NCBI RefSeq assembly: GCF_000381905.1
Contig: NZ_KB907282.1
Coordinates: 1 to 52,501 of the forward strand
Length of the DNA: 52,501 nt
Reading direction: 5' to 3'
Origin: Paenibacillus fonticola DSM 21315
Lineage (GTDB): Bacteria > Bacillota > Bacilli > Paenibacillales > Paenibacillaceae
This document shows, piece by piece, positions 42,967-51,990 of the stretch. The notes under the pieces are model-generated. The model was given only the letters and a program-made list of their open reading frames with translations. It made no database searches and was not told the origin of the DNA. Position 1 is the first letter of the stretch. The number at the start of each line of letters is the position of its first letter. Position numbers and translations under genes: made by a program.

Positions 42967-44376
42967 ATGAGTAACAGGGAAGTCGCAGCGGAGGTTATTA
43001 GGCGAATCGGGGGAAACAGCAACATATCCAGCTTGACCCACTGTGTTACGCGTTTGCGGTTTGAATTGAAGGACAAATCCGTCGTCGACCTTGAAGGGAT
43101 TAAAGCGATTCCGAAAGTACTTGGCGTTGTCGACGCTCAAGGCACGCTGCAGGTTGTGATAGGTCCTGCTGTGGAAGAGGTATATCTCGAAATTATGAAT
43201 CTGACGGGCAGGGGCGAGGTGGAAGAGGAGTCGGCAACGGCAAGTGGCCCGGACAAGCCAGCAGGCGCCCAGGGTAAGCCTAGCGGCGGTGTGAAGAAAA
43301 ACTCACGGTTCGACCAGCTATTGGCTACGATCTCTGCCATTTTTACGCCGTATATTCCGATATTGGCAACCTCCGGGATTATCAAAGGGCTAATCGACAT
43401 TTTGGCAAAATTCGACATTCTCCCGGCAACGAGCAATACTTATTTGATTTTGGCGGGTGCTGGAAACGCTCTGATCTTTTTCTTCCCGATACTGCTTGCT
43501 TTTACGGCCGCTCAAAGGTTCGGGGCCAACCCTTACATCGGGGCAGCCATCGGGGCGGCATTGATGGAGCCTAACATTACAGGCATAGCAACGACAGGGG
43601 AAGTCATCGACTTTTTAGGCATTAAATTTACCGCTATGAATTTTTCGAGTACGGTCATCCCGATTATTTTGGCGATGTGGGCTTACTCGGTACTGGATCG
43701 ATACTTAAAGAAATTTTTGCCGAAACCTACGCAATTTATCTTTGTGCCGCTTTTGTCCATGCTGATTATGGTTCCTTTAACATTAATGGTGTTCGGCCCC
43801 GTGGGCGGATTGCTGGCAAACGGCATTGCGAGCGGATACGAAGTGCTGCTGAATTCCAATCATATTATTTTTAATGCTATATTTGGCGCCTTGTTCATTT
43901 ACGTCATTATGCTTGGTGTCCACTGGGTTATTCTGCCGTTGCAGTTATCCTATCTTGCGGAGCATGGCATGGAATACTCGCTCGGTTCCGGGGGACTTGG
44001 GAACTACGCTTTGCTGGGAGTCTGTCTGGCGGTGCTATTTATCTCCAAGAGCAAGGAAGAGAAGACGATTGCCAGTTCGGCCGCTTTCGTCAACTTTTTA
44101 TCCGGGGTTACCGAGCCCGGCTTGTACGGCGTCATCATGAAGAACAAGAAGTATTTCATCTCGCTGACATTGGGGGGACTCGTTGGGGGTATTATTTTCG
44201 GCGCAACCCATAGTTACATTACGAATTTCGCGTTTACGGGGTTATTCGGTCTTCCGGCCTTCCTGTCATCGCCTACAGCAGCCACTTATATGCTTAGCGT
44301 AATTGTGACGATTACCCTTTCATTTGTGCTGACCATACTGCTTAGCAAACGGGAGTTTTCTTTTAAGCGAAAATAG
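42967..44376 (+). CDS. bglP-like: PTS beta-glucoside-type EIIBC
   Basis: ATG 42967 follows GAGGTGAT; the open frame runs back to 42679 but that part contains the promoter and operators. The 469-residue protein has an N-terminal EIIB domain (1-80, Cys26 in SLTHCVTRLRFELKD), a Pro/Gly/Glu-rich linker (about 85-115) and an EIIC domain with about ten membrane helices and motifs PYIGAAIGAALMEPNITG and GVTEPGLYGV. The EIIA domain found in BglP is missing, so phosphate must come from another EIIA. It should import a beta-glucoside as its 6-phosphate, which the nearby GH1 enzyme would split. Confidence 0.9.
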   Translation: MSNREVAAEVIRRIGGNSNISSLTHCVTRLRFELKDKSVVDLEGIKAIPKVLGVVDAQGTLQVVIGPAVEEVYLEIMNLTGRGEVEEESATASGPDKPAGAQGKPSGGVKKNSRFDQLLATISAIFTPYIPILATSGIIKGLIDILAKFDILPATSNTYLILAGAGNALIFFFPILLAFTAAQRFGANPYIGAAIGAALMEPNITGIATTGEVIDFLGIKFTAMNFSSTVIPIILAMWAYSVLDRYLKKFLPKPTQFIFVPLLSMLIMVPLTLMVFGPVGGLLANGIASGYEVLLNSNHIIFNAIFGALFIYVIMLGVHWVILPLQLSYLAEHGMEYSLGSGGLGNYALLGVCLAVLFISKSKEEKTIASSAAFVNFLSGVTEPGLYGVIMKNKKYFISLTLGGLVGGIIFGATHSYITNFAFTGLFGLPAFLSSPTAATYMLSVIVTITLSFVLTILLSKREFSFKRK

Positions 44377-44545
44377 AGTTGGCACTTGCGTGAATAGACA
44401 TAGAGCCGCAGCTGAAACTGCAATTGATAAGATTTGGACGTATTCGGAAGGTAGCCGTCCTTATCCTTGTACAGCATTAGCTATATGCCCTAAATCGTAC
44501 TATGATAATTAAAAAGCGGATAAATGATACGAGGTGTAGACAAGC

Positions 44546-45577
44546 ATGGCTACGATTAAAGATATTGCTAAATTGTTGGATATTTCAGTTTCAGCTGTTT
44601 CCATGGCTTTGAACGATAGTCCGGAAATCGGTGTCAAAACAAAGGAAAAGGTCAGGGAGGCTGCCAGGCAGCTGAACTATGTGAAAAATGGCATCGCGAT
44701 CGATTTACAGCGGCAGAAGACGAATATTGTCCTGCTGATTGCAGATAATCCGACACGTCCTTACTTCACGGACTCTTTGCAAGCTATTCAACATGAGCTG
44801 ACGAAGAAAAATATCGATCTGGTCATTGTGACCGCCAATAACAGTCATAAAATTACGGCCGAACGGTTTATTTCGGAGAACAGGGCGGACGCGGTCATTT
44901 GCATGTCCCGGTTTATTTCAGATGAATTTGTCAACACATATGCCAATAAAAATATGCCGATTTTTGTCCTGGGAAGATCGCCGGACTTAATTACGAACGA
45001 CAATGTGGTTAACGTTGCTATCGACTACGAGCGGGTCGGTGAGGATATTACGGAATACTTAATCCAGGCCGGACACCGGAACATCGCCTTTGTTAAAGGC
45101 AGCAAAGCTTCGGTCGGGGCCAACTATCGTTATGAAGGATATGTAAGAACCTTAAGAAGATTTAATCTGGAAATCGACAAAAACCTCATTTTTGAGGCGA
45201 ACGGCAACGACTACGACCACGGCTATAAAATTACGGAGAAAATTATCGATACTATGGCTGAACATACGATTGACGCCATTTTCTATGTGACTGACGATCT
45301 GGCGGTTGGAGGACTGCAGAAGCTGCTCGAAAAGGGCATCTCTGTCCCGGATGACGTCTCGATTGTAGGTTATAACAATTATCCGATCTCCAAGATGGTG
45401 ACACCGTCCATTACGACTGTGGATTTGCACCAGCAAAAAATAATGCACAGAGTAGCAAAAGCTTTGATCGGCATGATGACAGAAAACAAAACCAAAGCCG
45501 ATGTAATGAAAAAATTACAGAAAGATACGATTTTCTATTCCGAGATTATAGAGAGAAACTCGGTTAAAAAAAGATGA
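44546..45577 (+). CDS. LacI-family transcriptional repressor
   Basis: The 343-residue product has the LacI helix-turn-helix at residues 2-22 (TIKDIAKLLDISVSAVSMAL) with a hinge helix, then a periplasmic-binding-like sensor domain (IVLLIADNPTRPYFTDSLQ, DAIFYVTDDLAVGGLQKLLEKGISVPDDVSIVGYNN). It lies between the PTS and GH1 genes and probably represses the cluster through the paired CTGAAACGTTTCAG sites. The inducer is likely the imported phospho-glycoside or a product of it. GAGGTG precedes the ATG. Confidence 0.92.
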   Translation: MATIKDIAKLLDISVSAVSMALNDSPEIGVKTKEKVREAARQLNYVKNGIAIDLQRQKTNIVLLIADNPTRPYFTDSLQAIQHELTKKNIDLVIVTANNSHKITAERFISENRADAVICMSRFISDEFVNTYANKNMPIFVLGRSPDLITNDNVVNVAIDYERVGEDITEYLIQAGHRNIAFVKGSKASVGANYRYEGYVRTLRRFNLEIDKNLIFEANGNDYDHGYKITEKIIDTMAEHTIDAIFYVTDDLAVGGLQKLLEKGISVPDDVSIVGYNNYPISKMVTPSITTVDLHQQKIMHRVAKALIGMMTENKTKADVMKKLQKDTIFYSEIIERNSVKKR

Positions 45578-45592
45578 TAAGGAGAGATCCAC

Positions 45593-47017
45593 ATGTCAAC
45601 TCAGAGGCTGCCGGATCATTTCATGTGGGGAGGAGCCGTATCGGCAAACCAATGCGAAGGTGCATGGAATGTAGGCGGGAAAGGGATAAGCACCGCTGAT
45701 GTAGCTGCCGCTGGCCAGCACGGCCAGGGGAGAACATATACCGAAACTGTACTGGAAAATACGTATTATCCGAATCACGGGGCTATCGATTTTTATCACC
45801 GCTACAAGGAAGACATCGCGCTGTTCGCTGAAATGGGGTTTAAATGCTTCAGGACGAGCATTCACTGGACTAGAATATTTCCCCAAGGTGATGAAAGTGA
45901 ACCAAATGAGGAAGGGCTGGCCTTCTATGACCGTTTGTTCGACGAATGTCTCAAATATGGGATCGAACCGGTTGTCACCATATCTCATTACGAAACCCCG
46001 CTTCACCTGGTAAAGCAATACGGCTCCTGGACGAACCGGAAGTTGATCGATTTCTACTTGAATTTGTGCAGAGTGCTGTTTGAAAGATATAAGACCAAAG
46101 TGAAATACTGGATGACCTTTAATGAAATTAATGTTATTACGTTAAACCCGCTCATTGCGGCCGGAATACGAGTGGAGGAATATGCCGATAAAGAGCAGAT
46201 CCTGTATCAAGCCGCTCATTATCAATTTGTGGCCAGCGCAAAGGCGGTTAAACTGGGCCGTGAAATCAACCCGGATTTCCAAATAGGCATGATGATGCTG
46301 TATCCCCTGTCCTATGCGGAGTCCTGCTCCCCGGAAGATAATCTGGAAAATATGCATAACATGGATCTTCACTACTACTTTTCTGATATACAGGTAAGAG
46401 GATACTATTCCCCTAAAGCACAAAAATTTCTCGAGCGTAAAGGGATTACGCTGGACATCACTGACGAGGATGTGCGGGATTTGCGTGCCGGAACTGTCGA
46501 TTATATCGGGATCAGCTATTATATGTCTCTCGTAACAAGCTCCAACCCCAACCGGAAAATCGTAGTAAAGGGCAATATGCTGGAAGGCATCGCCAATCCA
46601 TATCTCGAGAAAAGCGACTGGGAATGGCAAATAGATGCCGTTGGCTTGCGAATTTCTTTAAATCATCTGTATGACCGTTACCAGCTTCCGATCTTTGTAG
46701 TGGAGAATGGATTGGGCGCCGTAGACGAGAAGATCGAAGGCCAAATGATTCAGGACGACTACCGGATCGATTATTTGCGCAAGCATATTGCCCAGATGAA
46801 AGAGGCGGTTCTTCAGGACGGAGTGGACGTGATGGGCTACACCGTTTGGGGCTGCATCGATCTGGTGAGCGCTTCTACAGGCGAAATGAAGAAAAGATAC
46901 GGTCTCATTTATGTCGACCGGGATGATCGTGGAGAAGGAACATTGAACAGAGAAAAGAAGAAATCTTTTAATTGGTATAAAGAGGTAATTTTATCGAATG
47001 GTGATTCTCTGGATTAA
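45593..47017 (+). CDS. 6-phospho-beta-glucosidase, GH1
   Basis: This 474-residue GH1 enzyme is related to the one at 11071-12531. TFNEIN holds acid/base Glu178, and VENGLGA (Glu near 371) the nucleophile. MWGGAVSANQCEGA and SASTGEMKKRYGLIYVDRDD are the phospho-glucosidase versions of the family motifs. It starts 15 bases after lacI and should cleave the phospho-glycoside delivered by the EIIBC protein, giving glucose-6-phosphate and an aglycone or sugar. Confidence 0.9.
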   Translation: MSTQRLPDHFMWGGAVSANQCEGAWNVGGKGISTADVAAAGQHGQGRTYTETVLENTYYPNHGAIDFYHRYKEDIALFAEMGFKCFRTSIHWTRIFPQGDESEPNEEGLAFYDRLFDECLKYGIEPVVTISHYETPLHLVKQYGSWTNRKLIDFYLNLCRVLFERYKTKVKYWMTFNEINVITLNPLIAAGIRVEEYADKEQILYQAAHYQFVASAKAVKLGREINPDFQIGMMMLYPLSYAESCSPEDNLENMHNMDLHYYFSDIQVRGYYSPKAQKFLERKGITLDITDEDVRDLRAGTVDYIGISYYMSLVTSSNPNRKIVVKGNMLEGIANPYLEKSDWEWQIDAVGLRISLNHLYDRYQLPIFVVENGLGAVDEKIEGQMIQDDYRIDYLRKHIAQMKEAVLQDGVDVMGYTVWGCIDLVSASTGEMKKRYGLIYVDRDDRGEGTLNREKKKSFNWYKEVILSNGDSLD

Positions 47018-47084
47018 GGGATGTTCGTAGTTGATAAACTGAAGGTTTGTATACTTCCTAACTTAAGTCAGAGGAGTGTTTTAA

Positions 47085-48965
47085 ATGAAGTTTCCTAATT
47101 TATTTAAGCCTATGCGCATAAAAAATGTCATGTTCAATAACAGGATTATCGCAACTCCGGCTGGTCCCTATGATGACAAAGCGATTGGCGGCGCGGGCGT
47201 CATCATTACGGGAAGCGTAAATGTCAGCCGGAAACGGGCAAGCTATTCACGGCCGGACGAGCCTTACGCTTTTGATAAATATGAAATTGAAGCGACGAGA
47301 AAACGGGTCATTGTCGCTCATCAGGCAGGAGCAAAAGCTTCCTTGGAGCTGATTCACTCGGGTCAGTACGCCCGTGTCGACGACTATGCCATCGGGCCGA
47401 TCGACATGGTCCGGCAAGACGGGACGATCGTTAAAGCGATGGACGAGCAAATGATGGACGAGGTGGCCGGAGATTGGGCAGAAACCGCCAAACGGGCCAA
47501 AGAAACCGGCTTTGATCTGGTCATGCTTCACTTTGCTCACGGCTGGCTGCCGGCCGAATTTTTGTCTCCCTTATTCAATAAGCGTACGGACGAATACGGG
47601 GGTTCTTTCGAGAACCGAATCAAATTCCCTAAAATGATCGTTGATCGTGTTCGCGAAGCGGTCGGCCCTGACTTTATCGTAGATATGCGGATCAGCGCTC
47701 ACGAATGTGTGGACGGCTCCATCGATTTTAAGGATGTTCTGGAGTTTATTAAAATAATTGAAGATAAAATCGATATGGTGCATATTTCTGCGGGCCTGGA
47801 CATCAATTATGAAGGAAATGTCCACATGGCTCCGACGATTTTTAAAGAGCATATGCCTAATGTGGACTGGGCTGCGGAAGTGAAAAGGAACGTCAGCATT
47901 CCGGTTACCGTCGTGGGCGCGATCATGAGCCCCGTCGAGGCGGAAGCGATTATCGCAGAGGGGAAGGCCGATTTTATTGCCCTTGGCCGCCCGCTCATTG
48001 CCGATCCTTTCTGGCCGAATAAAGCAAAGGAAGGCAGGGATGAGGACATTGTGCCATGTCTGCGCTGCCAATACTGCTACCATATTTCCACCGAAAGGAA
48101 AAATGTCGGCTGCTCCGTCAATCCCCGGTATACAAGGCCTGATCTTGTGCCATTGGAGCTGCCGAAGGCTAAGCAGCGAAAAAGAGTCGTCATAATCGGC
48201 GGGGGGCCGGCCGGCATGAAAGCGGCTTTAGTCGCGGATGAAAGAGGCCATGAAGTCATCCTGCTGGAAAAGGAAAGTTCACTTGGCGGTGCTCTGCGTT
48301 ACGCCGAATATGAAGAATTGAAAATTGATTTGTACAATTATATGAGCTACCTCATTCGGCAAATTGAGAAATCCAAGGTCAAAGTTCAATTGGAGGCAGA
48401 GGCGACAACAGAGCTGGTCAAACAGCTATCGCCAGATGCCATCATTATCGCCATCGGCTCCGTCCCTTTCACGCCGCCGATCAAGGGCGTTGCTCAAGAC
48501 CACGTGTATGGCGCTTTAGACGTATATACGCGGATGGATGAAGTAGGGCAGGATGTCGTCCTCATAGGCGGCGGCTCCACCGGATGTGAGCTTGGGATTG
48601 AACTGGCGCGGCAGGGCAAGAATGTGACGATTATGGAAGCGGGAGATACGCTGGCGAAGAACGGCAACATTCTTTACCGGGTCGCATTAAGGCAAACGAT
48701 GGATAAAGAAGCGACTTTGCATTCGAAGCTGAATGTGAAGGTCGAGGAAATCGCTGAAAATGGCTTGTACTATCAAGAGGGGGGCGAACGGAAGTTTCAA
48801 TCCGCTTCAACTATCATTCTCTCTACAGGCATGCGAACCAACCCGCAGCTGATCGACTCCTTCTACGGTATTGTCCCGGATACGTTCATTATTGGCGATG
48901 CGAATAGACCGAGAAACGTGATGGAAGCGACACGGGAAGCTTACATGATTGCCAAAAACCTGTAA
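47085..48965 (+). CDS. Old Yellow Enzyme-type NADH:flavin oxidoreductase fused to FAD/NAD domain
   Basis: The 626-residue protein has the 2,4-dienoyl-CoA reductase architecture. An FMN-binding TIM barrel (1-315, with HFAHGWLPAEFLSPLFNKRTDEYGGSFENR and GRPLIADPFW) is followed by an iron-sulphur motif C-x2-C-x2-C-x13-C (CLRCQYCYHIS...GCSVNP, from residue 325). A two-dinucleotide-fold FAD/NAD(P) region comes last (VVIIGGGPAGMKAA near 369, VVLIGGGSTGCELG near 487). Enzymes of this type reduce conjugated C=C bonds, including enoates, bile-acid intermediates and flavones. Following a PTS and phospho-glucosidase it could reduce the released aglycone. It ends the cluster; a strong terminator follows. 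Confidence 0.9.
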   Translation: MKFPNLFKPMRIKNVMFNNRIIATPAGPYDDKAIGGAGVIITGSVNVSRKRASYSRPDEPYAFDKYEIEATRKRVIVAHQAGAKASLELIHSGQYARVDDYAIGPIDMVRQDGTIVKAMDEQMMDEVAGDWAETAKRAKETGFDLVMLHFAHGWLPAEFLSPLFNKRTDEYGGSFENRIKFPKMIVDRVREAVGPDFIVDMRISAHECVDGSIDFKDVLEFIKIIEDKIDMVHISAGLDINYEGNVHMAPTIFKEHMPNVDWAAEVKRNVSIPVTVVGAIMSPVEAEAIIAEGKADFIALGRPLIADPFWPNKAKEGRDEDIVPCLRCQYCYHISTERKNVGCSVNPRYTRPDLVPLELPKAKQRKRVVIIGGGPAGMKAALVADERGHEVILLEKESSLGGALRYAEYEELKIDLYNYMSYLIRQIEKSKVKVQLEAEATTELVKQLSPDAIIIAIGSVPFTPPIKGVAQDHVYGALDVYTRMDEVGQDVVLIGGGSTGCELGIELARQGKNVTIMEAGDTLAKNGNILYRVALRQTMDKEATLHSKLNVKVEEIAENGLYYQEGGERKFQSASTIILSTGMRTNPQLIDSFYGIVPDTFIIGDANRPRNVMEATREAYMIAKNL

Positions 48966-49022
48966 CTGTAGGAACAACTCTCTGTACTTATTTTTTAGCA
49001 CTATAAACTGCATAGCATTACG

Positions 49023-49066
49023 AAATAAATCAAGCGGTCCTGACGGGGATCGCTTGATTTATTTTG
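49023..49066 (+). terminator. Terminator of the PTS-LacI-GH1-OYE cluster
   Basis: AAATAAATCAAGCG pairs with CGCTTGATTTATTT over 14 bp, followed by TT. It lies 57 bases past the oxidoreductase stop. Confidence 0.9.
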
Positions 49067-49067
49067 C

Positions 49068-49275
49068 GTGGACATCGCTGAAGCTGTAGAAACCAAGGAA
49101 ATCGTTGTACTCCTGGACATCGTGAATATAGTGAATATCGTTGATTCCTTGGCACCGTTGTAATCGTGGACGTCGTTGTATTCGAGGGCACTGTCCTAAG
49201 CGTTGCCAATCATGACACCGTTGTATGCGTGGACACGGTTGTATCTTTGACATTGTTGATATCGTGGACATTTGT
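49068..49275. repeat. Degenerate 18-bp tandem repeat
   Basis: Units resemble CACCGTTGTAATCGTGGA: clear examples start near 49165, 49183, 49219 and 49255, with 17-bp variants between them. Earlier parts are more degraded. The array lies downstream of the oxidoreductase terminator and ahead of the converging esterase gene. Confidence 0.65.
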
Positions 49276-49302
49276 ATGGATGTTGTGCGGAAAGCGAATT
49301 TG

Positions 49303-49950
49303 TTACTTCCCCGCCGCAAGGTAAGGAGCCAGGCCTCTAGCGATCACTTGGTGTCCCTGATCATTGGGATGGATGGGCAGATGGCCGCCTAAGGCATCCT
49401 CCACTTTCCCATGGCGGTACCCGTAGATGAGTCCGCCTTGCTTGCCTTCAAACCATTTATGAACGGGAGCGACTTTCGCATGGCAGCTTTGCGCGACCTC
49501 TCTTGTGGCCAAATTTAGGCCGGTGATCGCTTCGGCGGCAAGCGGGGTGTTCGGAAAAGGATTATATTGCGTGCAGCAGATGATCCGAGCAGGGCTATTA
49601 CTTTTAATCTGAGTCAAAATAGCATGTAAATTCCGCCGATAGCGATTTAAAATTTGCTTAGCGTCCAAGCGCTGTCTGCTGCCCAGGGATGACAAGGCGG
49701 AGGCGGCTAAATCGATGCCTCCAATCCAGACCGAGACGACGGAGGAGCGGCTGATCAAGGAGGAGCCCTGCCATATCGCTGCATCCAATAAATCATGGGT
49801 GTTCCAGCCGGGGCGGGCCAGGATATACCCTCTCACCTTGCAAGAGCCAGAAGCATTTACCAGGGATGCCGCAACTCGGGGATAAGCCCTCGCGTAGGAA
49901 GAGGCATTTTCCCCAAATGTAATAGAGTCTCCAAGGGCGGTATAGATCAT
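49303..49950 (-). CDS. SGNH/GDSL-family hydrolase
   Basis: ATG 49950 follows GAGGG; the GTG at 49965 overlaps that site. The 215-residue protein has the GDSL block TALGDSITFGENASS (nucleophile Ser), a block III Gly in WIGGIDL where GxND is normal, and the catalytic Asp/His pair in HPNDQGHQVIARG. No signal peptide is visible. It should be a small cytoplasmic esterase or acylhydrolase; the substrate is unknown. It is a single-gene unit flanked by repeat arrays on both sides. Confidence 0.85.
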   Translation of the reverse strand: MIYTALGDSITFGENASSYARAYPRVAASLVNASGSCKVRGYILARPGWNTHDLLDAAIWQGSSLISRSSVVSVWIGGIDLAASALSSLGSRQRLDAKQILNRYRRNLHAILTQIKSNSPARIICCTQYNPFPNTPLAAEAITGLNLATREVAQSCHAKVAPVHKWFEGKQGGLIYGYRHGKVEDALGGHLPIHPNDQGHQVIARGLAPYLAAGK

Positions 49951-49989
49951 CTGAAGATCCCTCACTTATTCATCATCACACATCTTAAA

Positions 49990-50183
49990 GCTATAATATG
50001 GCGTTTCCACACGGATTGTGTGGACGCGGGCGGGCAGCTCATACTAAACTCTTTCCGGCTTAAATAGGAAACTGGCTTGAAAAATAAGCTCGCTTGAGTA
50101 TGTGTGGCTTGAATAGGAGATTAACATTTTTTAAACCTGCTGATAGGTTTGTGCTTTTCGATTCGTATTACATAATAGGTTCG
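49990..50183. other. Spacer between esterase and minisatellite
   Basis: About 200 bases with no gene. A small hairpin AAACCT-GCTGAT-AGGTTT occurs at about 50132-50149. TTCGTATTA near 50162 could be a -10 region for the downstream sigma factor, but I find no matching -35. Confidence 0.3.
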
Positions 50184-50329
50184 AACCAGTAAGGGTAACA
50201 AGTGAAGGCAATCAGTGAGTGTGGATAAGCAGTGAAGTTAGCGAGTGAAGGTACCCAAGAGGATAACCAGTGAAGGTAAGCATTGAGGGTAACCAGTGAG
50301 GGTAACTAGTGCGGGTAACGATTAAAGGG
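50184..50329. repeat. Degenerate 13-bp tandem repeat ahead of the sigma factor gene
   Basis: About ten units related to AACCAGTGAGGGT follow one another (AACAAGTGAAGGC, AACCAGTGAAGGT, AAGCATTGAGGGT, AACCAGTGAGGGT, AACTAGTGCGGGT). The array ends about 20 bases before the sigma-factor start and so probably lies in its promoter or leader. Confidence 0.75.
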
Positions 50330-50349
50330 GACGAGGGAGGGCAGCGTTG

Positions 50350-50886
50350 GTGAAAATAACAGAGGACAATGTTGTACAACAAATTAGGAGCCGCAACGAG
50401 CAGGCTATTACATTTCTTATTCAAACATACGGGGGCTTGCTTAAAGGGATCATTAAACGGCATGTGCACTACAACCAGCAAGAATATGAAGAATGCTTAG
50501 ATGATGTGCTGCTGGCCATCTGGCAACATATCGAGGCGTACGATGAAACGAAAAATACATTCAAGCAGTGGATTGCCGCGATCGCCAAGCATCGTGCTAT
50601 TGACTATCAGCGCAGGCTCATCAAAAACCAGCAGCGATTTATCAGTGCGGAAATTGCCGGTGATCTAGGCGGCTGGCAGCCTGACCCTCCAAAACCAGAT
50701 GTAGAGGACGTGCTGACTCATTTATCTGCTGCAGAACGGGCCATTTTTGAAAAATACTATTTAGATGGGATGTCATCCCGCGAAGTAGCCCGGCAAATGA
50801 ACGTAAAGGAATCCTGGATCCATAACAAGCTTTCCCGCGGCCGCAAAAAGCTAAAGCGGATTTTCATTTCAAAAAACGAGGTGTGA
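50350..50886 (+). CDS. ECF-like sigma-70 family sigma factor
   Basis: GTG 50350 (or TTG 50347, one codon earlier) follows GGAGGG. The 178-residue protein has sigma region 2 (YEECLDDVLLAIWQHIEAYDETKNTFKQWIAAIAKHRAIDYQR) and region 4 (LTHLSAAERAIFEKYYLDGMSSREVARQMNVKESWIHNKLSRGRKKLK), joined by a Pro-rich linker. The partner anti-sigma gene follows four bases after the stop. This is the layout of Bacillota ECF sigma factors paired with DUF4179 membrane proteins. The inducing signal is unknown. The 13-bp repeat array upstream may affect its expression. Confidence 0.9.
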   Translation: MKITEDNVVQQIRSRNEQAITFLIQTYGGLLKGIIKRHVHYNQQEYEECLDDVLLAIWQHIEAYDETKNTFKQWIAAIAKHRAIDYQRRLIKNQQRFISAEIAGDLGGWQPDPPKPDVEDVLTHLSAAERAIFEKYYLDGMSSREVARQMNVKESWIHNKLSRGRKKLKRIFISKNEV

Positions 50887-50890
50887 ATCG

Positions 50891-51883
50891 ATGTCCATTT
50901 ATAACGAGCTGAACGATATACAGTTAGATCTGGCAAGTTATGAGGAAGAGCCTTTAACAGAACTGGAGCAAAAACGATGGGAGAAACGTGTGCTAAAAAA
51001 ACTTCATCCTCGCCGAAGAAGCACCTCAATAAAATGGATCGGAACAGCCATTGCCGCCGTTCTCCTTCTAGGTGTAACCCTTCCTTTCGACAAGGTTTCA
51101 CTTGCACAAATGCCATTCGTGTCCGGACTCCTTGAACGTTTTATTAACGCCGAGAAGCCTGTCGATTATTCAACCTATAAAACAGCTATCGGTGAAACGG
51201 CTGAAAATGCCTATGGCAAGCTGACATTAAATGAAGTGCTGGTCGATGCAGACCGGCTGCTTATCAGCTCCACATTCGAGCCGGCCAAAGGCGTCAAATT
51301 TAACTATCAAACTCAACTCCCGCCTCATGTTCTTGTTAACGGGGAAGATCTTCAAGAAACAAGGGGGTCCCAATCCGTTAAAGTATCCGATGGCATATAT
51401 ACGATCTATGGGGATATAAAATTGCGTGAATTGCCGCTGGAAGGCCTGCTGCATGTAAAAATTACTTATAATACGTTCAGTACGCGCCAAAGGCAGGCGA
51501 TTGAAGAGCCATGGGTATTTGAAATAGAAGTATCCGCCGGCCAAATCGGCCGGGAGATGAGAACCTTTAACCTAGACAAGACGATCACACTCTATAATGG
51601 GGAACAAGTAACACTTAAAAAAGTACTCATCTCGCCTGTATCAACACTAGTTTACTATGAATTAAGCAAGGCATCGGAATCGATTGGCTTTAAGCTCATT
51701 TCGGCTAGCGGCAAGGAAATTCCTCAAAGGGAAGGCTATAGATCCAATGATATTGGAGATACTTCTTATATCCGTTTTGAAGCGGTTGAACCGTTTGATA
51801 TCGATGCGGAAACGTATTCGCTCGTTCCAGTTACCATGGAAAAGAACGAAGAAGCAGGGCCTCCAATTCAAATCAATGAATGA
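50891..51883 (+). CDS. DUF4179 membrane anti-sigma factor
   Basis: The 330-residue protein has a short cytoplasmic N-terminus that should hold the sigma factor (about 1-45, LTELEQKRWEKRVLKKLHPRRRS), one membrane helix at about 50-66 (WIGTAIAAVLLLGVTLPF) and a large extracytoplasmic beta-rich region. That region begins MPFVSGLLERFINAEKPVDYSTYKTAIGETAENAYGKLTLNEVLVD, the characteristic DUF4179 segment. The C-terminal part resembles DUF5643. The four-base gap to the sigma gene shows one operon. Regulated release or proteolysis would free the sigma factor; the signal is not evident. Confidence 0.88.
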   Translation: MSIYNELNDIQLDLASYEEEPLTELEQKRWEKRVLKKLHPRRRSTSIKWIGTAIAAVLLLGVTLPFDKVSLAQMPFVSGLLERFINAEKPVDYSTYKTAIGETAENAYGKLTLNEVLVDADRLLISSTFEPAKGVKFNYQTQLPPHVLVNGEDLQETRGSQSVKVSDGIYTIYGDIKLRELPLEGLLHVKITYNTFSTRQRQAIEEPWVFEIEVSAGQIGREMRTFNLDKTITLYNGEQVTLKKVLISPVSTLVYYELSKASESIGFKLISASGKEIPQREGYRSNDIGDTSYIRFEAVEPFDIDAETYSLVPVTMEKNEEAGPPIQINE

Positions 51884-51889
51884 TGACGG

Positions 51890-51922
51890 AAAACCACTAG
51901 ACTGATGTTTAGTGGTTTTTTT
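51890..51922 (+). terminator. Terminator of the sigma/anti-sigma operon
   Basis: AAAACCACTA pairs with TAGTGGTTTT, followed by further T residues, starting seven bases past the stop. Confidence 0.9.
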
Positions 51923-51990
51923 AATGTCCAACTAGAAACTGACCTTCTCGATCCTCCCTTGAGCTTCAGAGGATGGGCTGGAGATTAGTA

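Noticed and set aside
50100..50183. ECF-type autoregulatory promoter for the sigma factor gene
   Set aside because: A CGTATTA is present but no AAC-type -35 lies 16-17 bases upstream.
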